Below are positions 51,170 through 59,248 of a stretch of 64,000 nt of DNA, in pieces. Each line of letters begins with the position of its first letter. The stretch's first letter is position 1. The notes beneath the pieces are model-generated. The model was not told where the DNA came from, searched no databases, and was given only the letters and a program-made list of their open reading frames with translations. The DNA lies in contig CAMJXD010000004.1 of NCBI GenBank assembly GCA_946409635.1, forward strand, positions 91,322 through 155,321, written 5' to 3'. A program made the position numbers and the translations under genes. The stretch is from an uncultured Prevotellaceae bacterium (GTDB lineage: Bacteria; Bacteroidota; Bacteroidia; Bacteroidales; Muribaculaceae).

Positions 51170-52303
51170 ATGATAAGTCCCAAATTCTTTATCGAGGCGC
51201 TTGCCAGCCGCGGCATCAATTTCTATGCCGGCGTGCCCGACTCATTGCTGAAACAGATTTGTGCTTATATCACCGACACCCTTCCCCGTGAGCAGAATAT
51301 CATCGCCGCCAATGAAGGTGGTGCCATGGGTATTGCCGCAGGCTACCATATCGCCACTGGAAAGATCCCGGTTGTGTATATGCAGAACTCGGGCGAGGGT
51401 AATATCATTAACCCGTTGGCATCGCTGACGGACAGGGAGGTGTATAATATCCCGGTGCTGCTGCTCATCGGTTGGCGAGGCCGTCCCGGTGTGCATGATG
51501 AGCCCCAGCACGTCAAGCAGGGCAAGGTGACGACAGGTCTGCTCAATGTTATGGGCATCAATTATACTGTCTTGAGCAAGGATGAAGCCCTTGCCGCCAA
51601 GCAGATTCAGGTAGCTGTCGACCACATGATCAGCACTCACGAAGTCTATGCCCTGGTCGTGGAGAAGGACACCTTTGAAGCCTATACTCCCTTACATACC
51701 TCAGACTCAGGCTTTTCCTTGCCGCGCGAGCAGGCCATTGAGACGGTCGTGAAGGCACTTCAGCCCGACGCCGCAGTGGTTTCAACCACTGGAATGATTT
51801 CAAGAGAGTTGTTTGAAATCCGCGAGCGTTTCGGACAAGGGCACGAGCATGACTTCCTCACGGTTGGGTCGATGGGGCACGCTTCCCAGATTGCTTTGGG
51901 AATTGCCCTGCAGCAACCCGACAGACCCGTCTACTGCTTTGACGGTGACGGCGCGAGCATTATGCACATGGGCAGCATGGCAATCACCGCGAGCATGAGC
52001 CCCAGCAACTACATTCACGTTGTGTTCAACAATGGAGCCCATGATTCGGTGGGAGGTCAACCCACCGTCGGCTTGTCGATTGACCTGTGTGGAGTAGCTC
52101 AGGCTGTGGGTTATCGTCATTGCCTCAGCGTCGACAATCAGGATAACTTGGAGAAATCGATTGTCGAGGCGCAGAAGATGCAGGGTCCCGTCTTTCTTGA
52201 GGTCAAGGTGAAGAAGGGCAACCGCAAGGACTTGGGGCGCCCCACGACGACTCCGATTCAGAACAAGACTGCACTGATGTCTTTCCTAAATAACAAGAAG
52301 TAA
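51170..52303 (+). CDS. aepY: Phosphonopyruvate decarboxylase
   Basis: A 377-residue thiamine diphosphate enzyme that turns phosphonopyruvate into phosphonoacetaldehyde, making the PEP mutase step favourable. Visible are GVPDSLLKQICAYI near residue 20, the catalytic Glu region AANEGGAMGIAAG, and the TPP-binding GDGASIMHMGS ... NNGAHDSVGGQPT. The stop overlaps the next start by one base (TAATG). Confidence 0.93.
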   Translation: MISPKFFIEALASRGINFYAGVPDSLLKQICAYITDTLPREQNIIAANEGGAMGIAAGYHIATGKIPVVYMQNSGEGNIINPLASLTDREVYNIPVLLLIGWRGRPGVHDEPQHVKQGKVTTGLLNVMGINYTVLSKDEALAAKQIQVAVDHMISTHEVYALVVEKDTFEAYTPLHTSDSGFSLPREQAIETVVKALQPDAAVVSTTGMISRELFEIRERFGQGHEHDFLTVGSMGHASQIALGIALQQPDRPVYCFDGDGASIMHMGSMAITASMSPSNYIHVVFNNGAHDSVGGQPTVGLSIDLCGVAQAVGYRHCLSVDNQDNLEKSIVEAQKMQGPVFLEVKVKKGNRKDLGRPTTTPIQNKTALMSFLNNKK

Positions 52304-53025
52304 TGGCAATCAAGACAGCTGTCATCATGGCGGCGGGGCTGGGAACCCGCTTCGGGAAATACACCGAGAAGATACCCAAGGGCTTCATTCATTGTGGCGA
52401 CAAGTCGATGGTGGAGCGCAGCATCGAGACGTTGATTGATTGCGGGATTTCACGCATCATCATCGGCACAGGCTATCACAAGGAGATGTACGAGGCGTTG
52501 CAGACGGTTTACCCGGGTGTTGAGTGCGTGTTCAGCCCCCGATATGCCGAGACCAACAGTATGTACACCCTCTATAATTGCAGGGAAGCCATCGGCGACG
52601 ACGATTTTCTGTTGCTGGAGTCTGACCTGGTGTTTGAGAAAAAGGCCATCACCTCGCTGCTGGAATGTCCCGAACCTGACGTGATGCTGATCACGCCCGT
52701 CACCAAGTTCCAGGACCAGTACTATGTGGAATATGGCAGGGGACACCGCTTGACCAATTGCTCGACCGACAGCTCCGAACTGGATGCTAAAGGGGAACTG
52801 GTCGGCATCCACAAACTCTCCTCAGCGTTCTATCACCTGATGTGTGAGGACTATGCCGGCAAACTTGAGGATAATCTGAAATTGGGCTATGAGTACGAGT
52901 TGCTCACGATGTCCAAGGACATCCGCAAAGTCTATGTCCTTAAGGTGGACGGACTCAAGTGGTATGAAATCGATGATCTCGATGACTTGAACTATGCCGA
53001 AGAGAATATCTTAAAATATCTATAA
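52303..53025 (+). CDS. Nucleotidyltransferase, PntC-like candidate
   Basis: A 240-residue sugar-nucleotide-type transferase with the N-terminal signature VIMAAGLGTRFGKYTEKIPKGFI, DFLLLESDLVFEKKAI (metal-binding Asp) and the C-terminal YEIDDLDDLNYAE. The KIPKG lysine and these acidic residues are those of phosphocholine cytidylyltransferases. Close relatives in phosphonate loci (PntC) make CMP-2-aminoethylphosphonate. Translationally coupled to aepY, it probably activates AEP with CTP; the substrate is inferred. Confidence 0.78.
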   Translation: MAIKTAVIMAAGLGTRFGKYTEKIPKGFIHCGDKSMVERSIETLIDCGISRIIIGTGYHKEMYEALQTVYPGVECVFSPRYAETNSMYTLYNCREAIGDDDFLLLESDLVFEKKAITSLLECPEPDVMLITPVTKFQDQYYVEYGRGHRLTNCSTDSSELDAKGELVGIHKLSSAFYHLMCEDYAGKLEDNLKLGYEYELLTMSKDIRKVYVLKVDGLKWYEIDDLDDLNYAEENILKYL

Positions 53026-53035
53026 CACTGAAATT

Positions 53036-54148
53036 ATGAACATCAAGAGAAACGTGCTGCTGAACCCGGGCCCGGCAACGACGACCGACACGGTCAAGAT
53101 GGCCCAGGTGGTACCCGATATCTGTCCGCGAGAGAAGGAATTTGCCGGTCTGATGAAAGGCTTGCGTTCCGACCTGCTCAAGGTCGCACATGCCCCCGAG
53201 GACCAGTACACATCAGTATTGTTCTGCGGCTCAGGAACAATCAATATCGACATCTGTGTCAACTCTCTCGTGCCTGAGGGCAAGAAAATCCTCGTTGTGA
53301 ACAACGGCGCTTATAATTCCCGTGCTGTGGAAGTGTGCCAGATGTATCACATCCCGCACATCGACCTCAGGTTCAGCGTTTTTGAACAACCCGACTTGGG
53401 TGAAATCGAGAAGGCGTTGATTGCCAATCCCGATGTGGCAGTCGTCTATTGCTGCCATCACGAGACAGGAACTGGTGTGCTCAATCCCATCAGGGAAATT
53501 GGCGCGCTGGCCCATCAATATGGGGCCATCTTTATCAGTGATACTACTTCATCCTTGGGTATGATCCCCTTTGATATCGTTAAGGATAATGTGGACTTCT
53601 GCATGGCATCAGCTCAAAAAGGTTTGATGGCAATGTCTGGTTTGTCGTTCATCATCGGCAAGACCGACATTATCAAGGCTTCCAAGGATTATCCCACACG
53701 TTCCTACTATTGCAACCTCTATCTGCAATATGAATACTTCGAGAAAACTGGCGAGATGCATTTCACGCCGCCGGTACAGACCATTTATGCAACAATCCAA
53801 GCGCTGAAGGAGTATTTCGAAGTGGGCGAGGATGCCAAGTTTGCTCGCCATCGCGCGGTTTATGAGGCTATCCATAAAGGACTAGATGAATTGGGCTTTG
53901 AAACCGTCATTGATCCCAAGATCGAGTCTGGGCTTGTAGTGTCGGTCAAGTATCCCGATGACCCCAACTGGAGCTTTGAAAAAGTACACGACTATTGCTA
54001 TGAAAGAGGATTTACCATCTATCCAGGCAAGATATCGACAACCAATACCTTCCGCCTCTGCTCGTTGGGTACGATAGTTCCAAAAGATGTTGAGGATTTC
54101 TTCGTAGTACTCAAAGATGCTCTCCAGCATTATAGTATTCAGCTTTAA
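53036..54148 (+). CDS. 2-aminoethylphosphonate transaminase
   Basis: A 370-residue PLP enzyme of fold type I (class V) that converts phosphonoacetaldehyde to 2-aminoethylphosphonate with an amino donor. It opens RNVLLNPGPATTTDTVKMAQVVPDICPRE, as in PhnW/AepZ, has YCCHHETGTGVLNPI, DTTSSLG and the PLP lysine motif ASAQKGLMAMSG. It completes the PEP-to-AEP pathway of the two genes upstream. A gene order of X, Y, nucleotidyltransferase, Z is sensible for AEP activation. Confidence 0.92.
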   Translation: MNIKRNVLLNPGPATTTDTVKMAQVVPDICPREKEFAGLMKGLRSDLLKVAHAPEDQYTSVLFCGSGTINIDICVNSLVPEGKKILVVNNGAYNSRAVEVCQMYHIPHIDLRFSVFEQPDLGEIEKALIANPDVAVVYCCHHETGTGVLNPIREIGALAHQYGAIFISDTTSSLGMIPFDIVKDNVDFCMASAQKGLMAMSGLSFIIGKTDIIKASKDYPTRSYYCNLYLQYEYFEKTGEMHFTPPVQTIYATIQALKEYFEVGEDAKFARHRAVYEAIHKGLDELGFETVIDPKIESGLVVSVKYPDDPNWSFEKVHDYCYERGFTIYPGKISTTNTFRLCSLGTIVPKDVEDFFVVLKDALQHYSIQL

Positions 54149-54158
54149 TTTTTTACTT

Positions 54159-55196
54159 ATGAATATCACTTCTGAGATTAATTCAAATATAAGAATTGCC
54201 ATCTGTGGTGGTGGTGGTTTAGGACATAATTGTGCAGGCGTTCTCTCATCTCATGATGGCGTGAAAGTTGACATGTTGACTAACCGGCCAGAGAAATGGA
54301 ACCATAAATTTAAGGTAAACATACCAGATGGCAGTAGCATAATTGGGAGATTAGAATGTATAAGTTCTAATCCTGAAGATATTATACCAAAAGCAGATAT
54401 TGTCTTTCTATGTTTGCCTGCATTTTTAGTTGAAGAGACTTTAATAAAGATAAAACCATATTTGAAGCCAAATACTTTAGTTGGCTCCGTTTTTGGTTGC
54501 ACTGGTTTTTTCATTTTTGCCCATAAACATCTGCTTAATACAGTTAAACTATTTGCATTTCAACGTGTTCCATACGTTTCTCGGGTCGTTGAATATGGTA
54601 AAGAATCAAATTTATTGGGTTATCGTGATAAACTCATTATGGCAATAGAGAATATCAGGCACATCCAGCAATTTCAACATCTTATTGAAGATTTGTTTAT
54701 GGAGCCTGTAGTATTATGTGATAGTTTCTATGAAGTAACACTTAGTAATAGTAACCCGATACTTCACACAGGTAGGCTTTTCACGATGTGGCATGATTGG
54801 GATGGCAAGCCATTTGAAAAATGTGGTCTTTTTTATAACGATTGGACAATTGAAACATCACAGCTTGAGATAGAAATGGATCGTGAGTTTTTTAGTCTTC
54901 TGGAGTTCTTGAAAATTAAAACGACCCACATAGAGACTCTTCTAGAACATTATGAGTCAACTGATGCTTCGTCAATGACTGCTAAAATCAAGAGCATAAA
55001 GCCATTGTCAACAATTCTTTCACCGATGAAGAAAATCGAAGATGGTTGGGTACCTGATTTCTCAAGTCGATATTTTACTGAAGATTTTCCATATGGCTTA
55101 AAGTTCATTCATGATTTGGCCCATGAGAATAACATTTCATGCCCTACAATCGACATGGTGTATGAATGGGGTATGTCAATGATAAAAGATAGTTGA
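54159..55196 (+). CDS. Opine/octopine dehydrogenase-like protein
   Basis: A 345-residue protein beginning IRIAICGGGGLGHNCAGVLSSH near residue 10, a Rossmann NAD(P) site, then ADIVFLCLPAFLVEETL. The C-terminal part has the conserved SNPILHTGRL (NPxxH) and a DFSSRYFTEDFPYGLKF stretch like ODH enzymes, which reductively join an amino acid to a 2-keto acid. Codon and base use are clearly more AT-rich than in the neighbours, a sign of separate acquisition. It is the last gene of the locus; a 10-bp-stem terminator follows. I infer it modifies the amino group of AEP or of a sugar, but no substrate is known. The start at 54159 is chosen over an upstream one inside the aminotransferase gene. Confidence 0.75.
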   Translation: MNITSEINSNIRIAICGGGGLGHNCAGVLSSHDGVKVDMLTNRPEKWNHKFKVNIPDGSSIIGRLECISSNPEDIIPKADIVFLCLPAFLVEETLIKIKPYLKPNTLVGSVFGCTGFFIFAHKHLLNTVKLFAFQRVPYVSRVVEYGKESNLLGYRDKLIMAIENIRHIQQFQHLIEDLFMEPVVLCDSFYEVTLSNSNPILHTGRLFTMWHDWDGKPFEKCGLFYNDWTIETSQLEIEMDREFFSLLEFLKIKTTHIETLLEHYESTDASSMTAKIKSIKPLSTILSPMKKIEDGWVPDFSSRYFTEDFPYGLKFIHDLAHENNISCPTIDMVYEWGMSMIKDS

Positions 55197-55224
55197 ACCA
55201 TTTTATATATTTTGACTATAAATA

Positions 55225-55256
55225 ACAAGCTCCCAACTGTGATGTCGGGAGCTTGT
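55225..55256. terminator. Terminator between the polysaccharide locus and rpsP
   Basis: A 10-bp perfect stem (ACAAGCTCCC at 55225-55234 with 55247-55256) with a 12-base loop, between convergent genes. Confidence 0.8.
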
Positions 55257-55283
55257 GTGATTTTAAAAAGAACGGGGTTCTTT

Positions 55284-55868
55284 TTATGCCTCTGCGGCGG
55301 GAGCCTCTTCGGCAGCGGGAGCGGCGTCCTCAGCGGGAGCCTCGGCGGCCTCTGCCTCCTGAGCGGCCTTAGCAGCCTCAGCCTCGGCAGCAGCCTTGGC
55401 AGCGGCGATTTCGGCCTTCTTCTTGGCTACGGCCTCGGCCTTAGCCTCGTTCTTCTTGGCCTCCTCGGCGATGGCCTTCTTGCTGGCGGCCTTCTTGTCG
55501 TCGCGCTCCTTGTTGCGGATTGCGTCGAGCTTAGCCTGCTTCTCGGCCTTCCAGGCCTCGAAACGCTTCTGAGCCTCTTCCTCGGTGAAAGCGCCCTTCT
55601 TGACGCCACCCTGGAGGTGCTTCATCAGCATCACGCCCTCGCGAGAGAGAATGTTACGTACAGTGTCGGTGGGAATTGCACCTACGTTGATCCAATAGAG
55701 TGCACGCTCGAAATTCAAACTGATGGTAGCAGGATTAGTGTTGGGGTTATAAGAACCAATCCTTTCAATAAATCTACCATCTCGTGGTGCCCTGCTATCG
55801 GCAATAACAATGGGATAGAACGCATAGTCCTTGTGACCGTGGCGCTGCAATCTGATCTTTGTTGCCAT
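55284..55868 (-). CDS. rpsP: 30S ribosomal protein S16 with long C-terminal tail
   Basis: A 194-residue protein. Residues 1 to about 80 are S16 ([41 protein letters not shown], then [15 protein letters not shown]). The remaining about 110 residues are a Lys/Glu/Ala-rich coiled-coil-like tail that becomes almost pure Ala/Glu/Pro at the end. Bacterial S16 usually has 80-90 residues; a tail of this kind is typical for Bacteroidetes. The base composition of the tail is locally GC-rich. Confidence 0.95.
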   Translation of the reverse strand: MATKIRLQRHGHKDYAFYPIVIADSRAPRDGRFIERIGSYNPNTNPATISLNFERALYWINVGAIPTDTVRNILSREGVMLMKHLQGGVKKGAFTEEEAQKRFEAWKAEKQAKLDAIRNKERDDKKAASKKAIAEEAKKNEAKAEAVAKKKAEIAAAKAAAEAEAAKAAQEAEAAEAPAEDAAPAAEEAPAAEA

Positions 55869-55917
55869 AATAAATCTAACAGTTTAAATTTTTAAAAATA
55901 TTGTTTTTACTCATAAA

Positions 55918-55946
55918 AAAAGCGACCTTGTTTAAGGGTCACTTTT
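55918..55946 (-). terminator. Terminator behind tRNA-Gln
   Basis: A 10-bp stem with one mismatch (55918-55927 with 55937-55946) and 9-base loop, followed by T residues on the minus strand, just downstream of the tRNA. Confidence 0.6.
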
Positions 55947-55951
55947 CTTTG

Positions 55952-56022
55952 TTGTCCTGGAAGGATTCGAACCCTCGCAAGCGGAACCAGAATCCGATGT
56001 GCTACCATTACACCACAGGACA
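55952..56022 (-). tRNA. tRNA-Gln (anticodon CTG)
   Basis: The minus strand folds as a 71-nt cloverleaf: acceptor TGTCCTG pairs with CAGGACA at 55953-55959, discriminator A, D-arm with TGGTAGC, T-loop GGTTCGAATCC. The anticodon loop reads TTCTGGT, anticodon CTG. The anticodon stem has four pairs plus a T-C mismatch at its top. The body is like the usual Bacteroidetes tRNA-Gln. Confidence 0.93.
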
Positions 56023-56286
56023 ATTCCTAATTGCGACTGCAAAGGTACAGCTATTTTTTATACTGGCAAGAAAAAAATGAACTTTTTTTCAATTTTTTTT
56101 TCATTTTGGGTAAAAAAGGACGGTTTTAAGGTGGTTAACACACCGTTCTCCATCAAAAAACCGTCCTGGTTGCGATCATATCAGCCGTGGCCTCTTCATT
56201 GCTGAGGGCACTGTGGCTCTTGGCCAGGGGGTATTGCGGTTTCCCGGTTCCCCCCCTGATTTGATTTTGCTGTTTTTGGGCCGTCG

Positions 56287-57750
56287 TTATTTAGCTTTGC
56301 GCTTGGGGACACGCTTCGAGACACTGATGGCACCGGTGGGGCAGACGAGGCGGCACAGGTGGCAGCCGACGCACTTGCTGCCCACGAGACGGGGCTTGCG
56401 GTCGTCGTCGAAGGTGATGGCCTGGTGGCCGCCGTCCATACAGGACACGTAGCACCTGCCACAGCCGATACATTCCTCGGGGTTGAAGATGGGGAAGACG
56501 ACGGTGTCGCGGTCCAGGTCGCTTGGCTTGGAGAAATTGGGTGTTTTTTCTCCTACCAAGGCTGACAGCTTGTTGATACCGCGGCTAGCCATGTAGTGCT
56601 GCAGACCCAACTTGAGGTCATCGATGATGCGGTAGCCATATTGCATCACAGCGGTGCACACTTGCAGATTGCTGCAGCCCAACTGGATAAACTGGAGCGC
56701 GTCTTGCCAAGTCTCGATGCCGCCAATGCCGCTCAGTTTCAGGTTCTTGAGTACGGGATTAATGGCCAACTCAAGGATGAACCGCAGGGCGATGGGCTTG
56801 ACAGCGCGTCCCGAGAGTCCCGAAACAGCCCACGAGCCCGACACCTGGGCGCGTTCATCCATGGTCACGCTCTTGATGGTGTTGATGGCACTGATGGCAT
56901 CTGCTCCGGCATAGTGGGCGCCGATAGCTGGATCACTCATCATGGTGATGTTGGGCGTCATTTTGGGAATGACGGGGATGGATACTGCATGCTTGACATA
57001 GGCGGTGAAGAAGGTGACCAGCTCACGATCCTGTCCCACGTCACTGCCCATGCCGGTCGCACGCATCTGCGGGCATGAGAAGTTCAACTCCACAGCATCG
57101 ACACCGGCAGCCTCGGCCCTCTTGGCAAGTTCAATCCATTTTTCTTCGGTTGAGCCCATTATCGAGGCCACCACAATTTTGTTGGGGTAATTCTGCTTGA
57201 GGCGGTGCAGGATTTCAAAGTCGACCTCGGGGGGATTCTCGCTCAGCTGTTCCATGTTGCGCAATGCGGTGAAATCTCCCTTGTCGCCTTCACGGTGCAC
57301 GACATCAAATCGTGGCGACACCTCATTGATGTCGTCCAGGCAGATGGTCTTGTAGAAAACGCCCGCCCATCCGGCATCAAATGCGCGAGCCACCATCTCG
57401 TAGTTGGTGCAGATTGACGATGAAGCGAGGAAGAACGGGTTCTCGCAGGGTAGGCCGCAGAATTCGATGGACAGACTGGGCAGGTCGACAGGGGCAGCCT
57501 CGGGCAGCTGACTCGCCATTTCCCGGATGCGTATGGGGCGGTCGTAATGGATACACGCCTGCTCGGCTTGCTCCAGGTCGCTCTCGTCACACCCTTCTAG
57601 CCATTGACGTGCAATGGCCTCGTTGCCGAAACGCACGGCACGGATGGCCCGGGCTACATCTCCCTTTGCGCATGCACGGCTGCATGGCGCGTTCTCACAT
57701 AACAGGCAACGGGCTGCTTCTTCTCTAATGTTCATTTGCTTAGTCTTCAT
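56287..57750 (-). CDS. preA: PreA-type dihydropyrimidine dehydrogenase with N-terminal Cys-rich domain
   Basis: A 487-residue protein. The C-terminal two thirds resemble PreA: a dihydroorotate-dehydrogenase-like FMN barrel with VELNFSCPQM and INTIKSVTMD, then two 4Fe-4S motifs, CIGCGRCYVSCMDGG and CVGCHLCRLVCPTGA. The first about 80 residues (EAARCLLCENAPCSRACAKGD) resemble the N-terminal Fe-S domain of the partner subunit PreT, not of PreA. No preT is adjacent, so this may be a single-chain variant that receives electrons from an external source. PreAT reduces uracil and thymine with NADH. Its substrate is not certain. Confidence 0.85.
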   Translation of the reverse strand: MKTKQMNIREEAARCLLCENAPCSRACAKGDVARAIRAVRFGNEAIARQWLEGCDESDLEQAEQACIHYDRPIRIREMASQLPEAAPVDLPSLSIEFCGLPCENPFFLASSSICTNYEMVARAFDAGWAGVFYKTICLDDINEVSPRFDVVHREGDKGDFTALRNMEQLSENPPEVDFEILHRLKQNYPNKIVVASIMGSTEEKWIELAKRAEAAGVDAVELNFSCPQMRATGMGSDVGQDRELVTFFTAYVKHAVSIPVIPKMTPNITMMSDPAIGAHYAGADAISAINTIKSVTMDERAQVSGSWAVSGLSGRAVKPIALRFILELAINPVLKNLKLSGIGGIETWQDALQFIQLGCSNLQVCTAVMQYGYRIIDDLKLGLQHYMASRGINKLSALVGEKTPNFSKPSDLDRDTVVFPIFNPEECIGCGRCYVSCMDGGHQAITFDDDRKPRLVGSKCVGCHLCRLVCPTGAISVSKRVPKRKAK

Positions 57751-57805
57751 GTCGATATCTTTTAATATGGTTATAGTGATTCTGTGATAGATTCATCTTG
57801 AGCCA

Positions 57806-59059
57806 TTACTCAAAGCGCATAGTGGACGTGGGCTTGATGGTCGAGATGATGTGGCTGGCGCCAAGGAGTGTCAGATAAGACACGACGATGATGCCCAGGT
57901 TGAGCAGGATGAGGGTGGAAAAGCTCAACTGGACGGGCACGTAGGGCATATAGTATGCAGACGGGTCTAGTCGCACGATGTGGCCATGCTTCTGCAGCAG
58001 GGCTAAGCCGATGCCGATGGTGTTGCCGATGACAAGGGCCTTGAGGATAAGTTTGCCCGTCAGATAGATGAAAATGCGACGGATGCTGCCGTTGGTCGCT
58101 CCCAGAGCCTTGAAGTTGCCGATAACGCGGATGCGCTCGAGCACAATCATCAGCATGGCCGAGATCAACGTGAATGCGGCGACAATCATCATGAGCGTGA
58201 GGATGATGACGACGTTCATGTCGAGCATCTCGAGCCAGGCAAAGAAGGGCAGGTTGTTTTGATGGGTCGTGGTCACGAAAAACAGGTTCTTGCTCTCGTG
58301 CTGCAGGGTATTCTCGGCCAGCAGGGTGTAGAGGTCGTAGCCGTCGGCATCGAGGTCGGTCGTTCGCTTCATGTTCAGGGCGACCTGTGTCCCGGTGTCT
58401 CCGTTCCAGCCGTTCACGCCCTGGACGATTGAGATGTCTCCCACGACATAGGCGTTGTCAAATGCCTCGAGGTCGGTCTCAAACACACCAGCGATGGTGA
58501 GTTTTCTCACCTTGATTTTGTTGTCGATGAAGTAGGTCATCACTTGGTCGCCGGCATGGAGCATCAGGCGGTCGGCAACGGCCTTTGAGATGACAATGGC
58601 GTTGGATGCAGCCGAGTCGGTGGCAGCGGGTACGTTGCCCTCAATCATGTTTGCCGCGATGTAGCGCCAGTCGTAGCCCCCGTCCACACCGCGGTAGATG
58701 ATTCCCATGAAGTCCTGGTCGGTCTTGAGTATGGCACTCTTGTCGGCAATGAGGCTGATGCTCTCGACACGCTCGGCAAAGGCGGCCTCCTCGGCGATGG
58801 CCTCGCGCACCTCGCGTCCGTTGACCGAGGCATAGTTGTCGTCGATGCCCAGTGCGGCGTTGTCCACCCTGAGGTGGGCGTCGAGGTGCATGATCTTGCC
58901 CGTGATTTCTCCCTTGAATCCCATGACGATGGCGATCGACAGGATCATCACCACCACGGCCAGCACAATGCCCACCAGGGCAACCGTCAGGCTAGGGGAG
59001 CCCTGCCTGCGTTCGCCGTCCAGTGTCATGCGCCGTGCTATGTACAGTTCGTGGTTCAT
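57806..59059 (-). CDS. FtsX-like ABC transporter permease (LolC/E type)
   Basis: A 417-residue permease with a membrane span at about residues 23-46 (LTVALVGIVLAVVVMILSIAIVMGF), a large periplasmic domain of about 220 residues, and three C-terminal spans (from about 275, 325 and 380), the FtsX layout. The N terminus ELYIARRMTLDG resembles LolC/E lipoprotein exporters. No ATPase gene is adjacent, so the partner would be encoded elsewhere. The start at 59059 gives a normal N terminus; a TAATTTTG element lies 12 bp upstream. Confidence 0.87.
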   Translation of the reverse strand: MNHELYIARRMTLDGERRQGSPSLTVALVGIVLAVVVMILSIAIVMGFKGEITGKIMHLDAHLRVDNAALGIDDNYASVNGREVREAIAEEAAFAERVESISLIADKSAILKTDQDFMGIIYRGVDGGYDWRYIAANMIEGNVPAATDSAASNAIVISKAVADRLMLHAGDQVMTYFIDNKIKVRKLTIAGVFETDLEAFDNAYVVGDISIVQGVNGWNGDTGTQVALNMKRTTDLDADGYDLYTLLAENTLQHESKNLFFVTTTHQNNLPFFAWLEMLDMNVVIILTLMMIVAAFTLISAMLMIVLERIRVIGNFKALGATNGSIRRIFIYLTGKLILKALVIGNTIGIGLALLQKHGHIVRLDPSAYYMPYVPVQLSFSTLILLNLGIIVVSYLTLLGASHIISTIKPTSTMRFE

Positions 59060-59070
59060 GATTGAAGCCA

Positions 59071-59078
59071 CAAAATTA
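59071..59078 (-). promoter_or_regulatory. -7 element of the permease gene
   Basis: The minus strand reads TAATTTTG, 12 bp upstream of the start at 59059. Confidence 0.4.
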
Positions 59079-59178
59079 ATGAAAACTTTTCAGTTCCGGG
59101 GAGAGCTCAGTAATATATTTGAGGTTTATTTTTTAAGACTTTTATTGACAATCATGATTACAGACGGATTTTTTGTTA

Positions 59179-59186
59179 TATATTTG
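59179..59186 (+). promoter_or_regulatory. -7 element of the RyR-domain membrane protein gene
   Basis: TATATTTG matches TAnnTTTG, 63 bp upstream of the chosen start at 59249 and only 3 bp from an alternative ATG at 59189, so the later start is preferred. Confidence 0.45.
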
Positions 59187-59248
59187 CAATGTTAATGGAG
59201 CATGGCTGCTGCTTTGCCAGTAATAGTTTATTTATCCTTTATCTTGTG

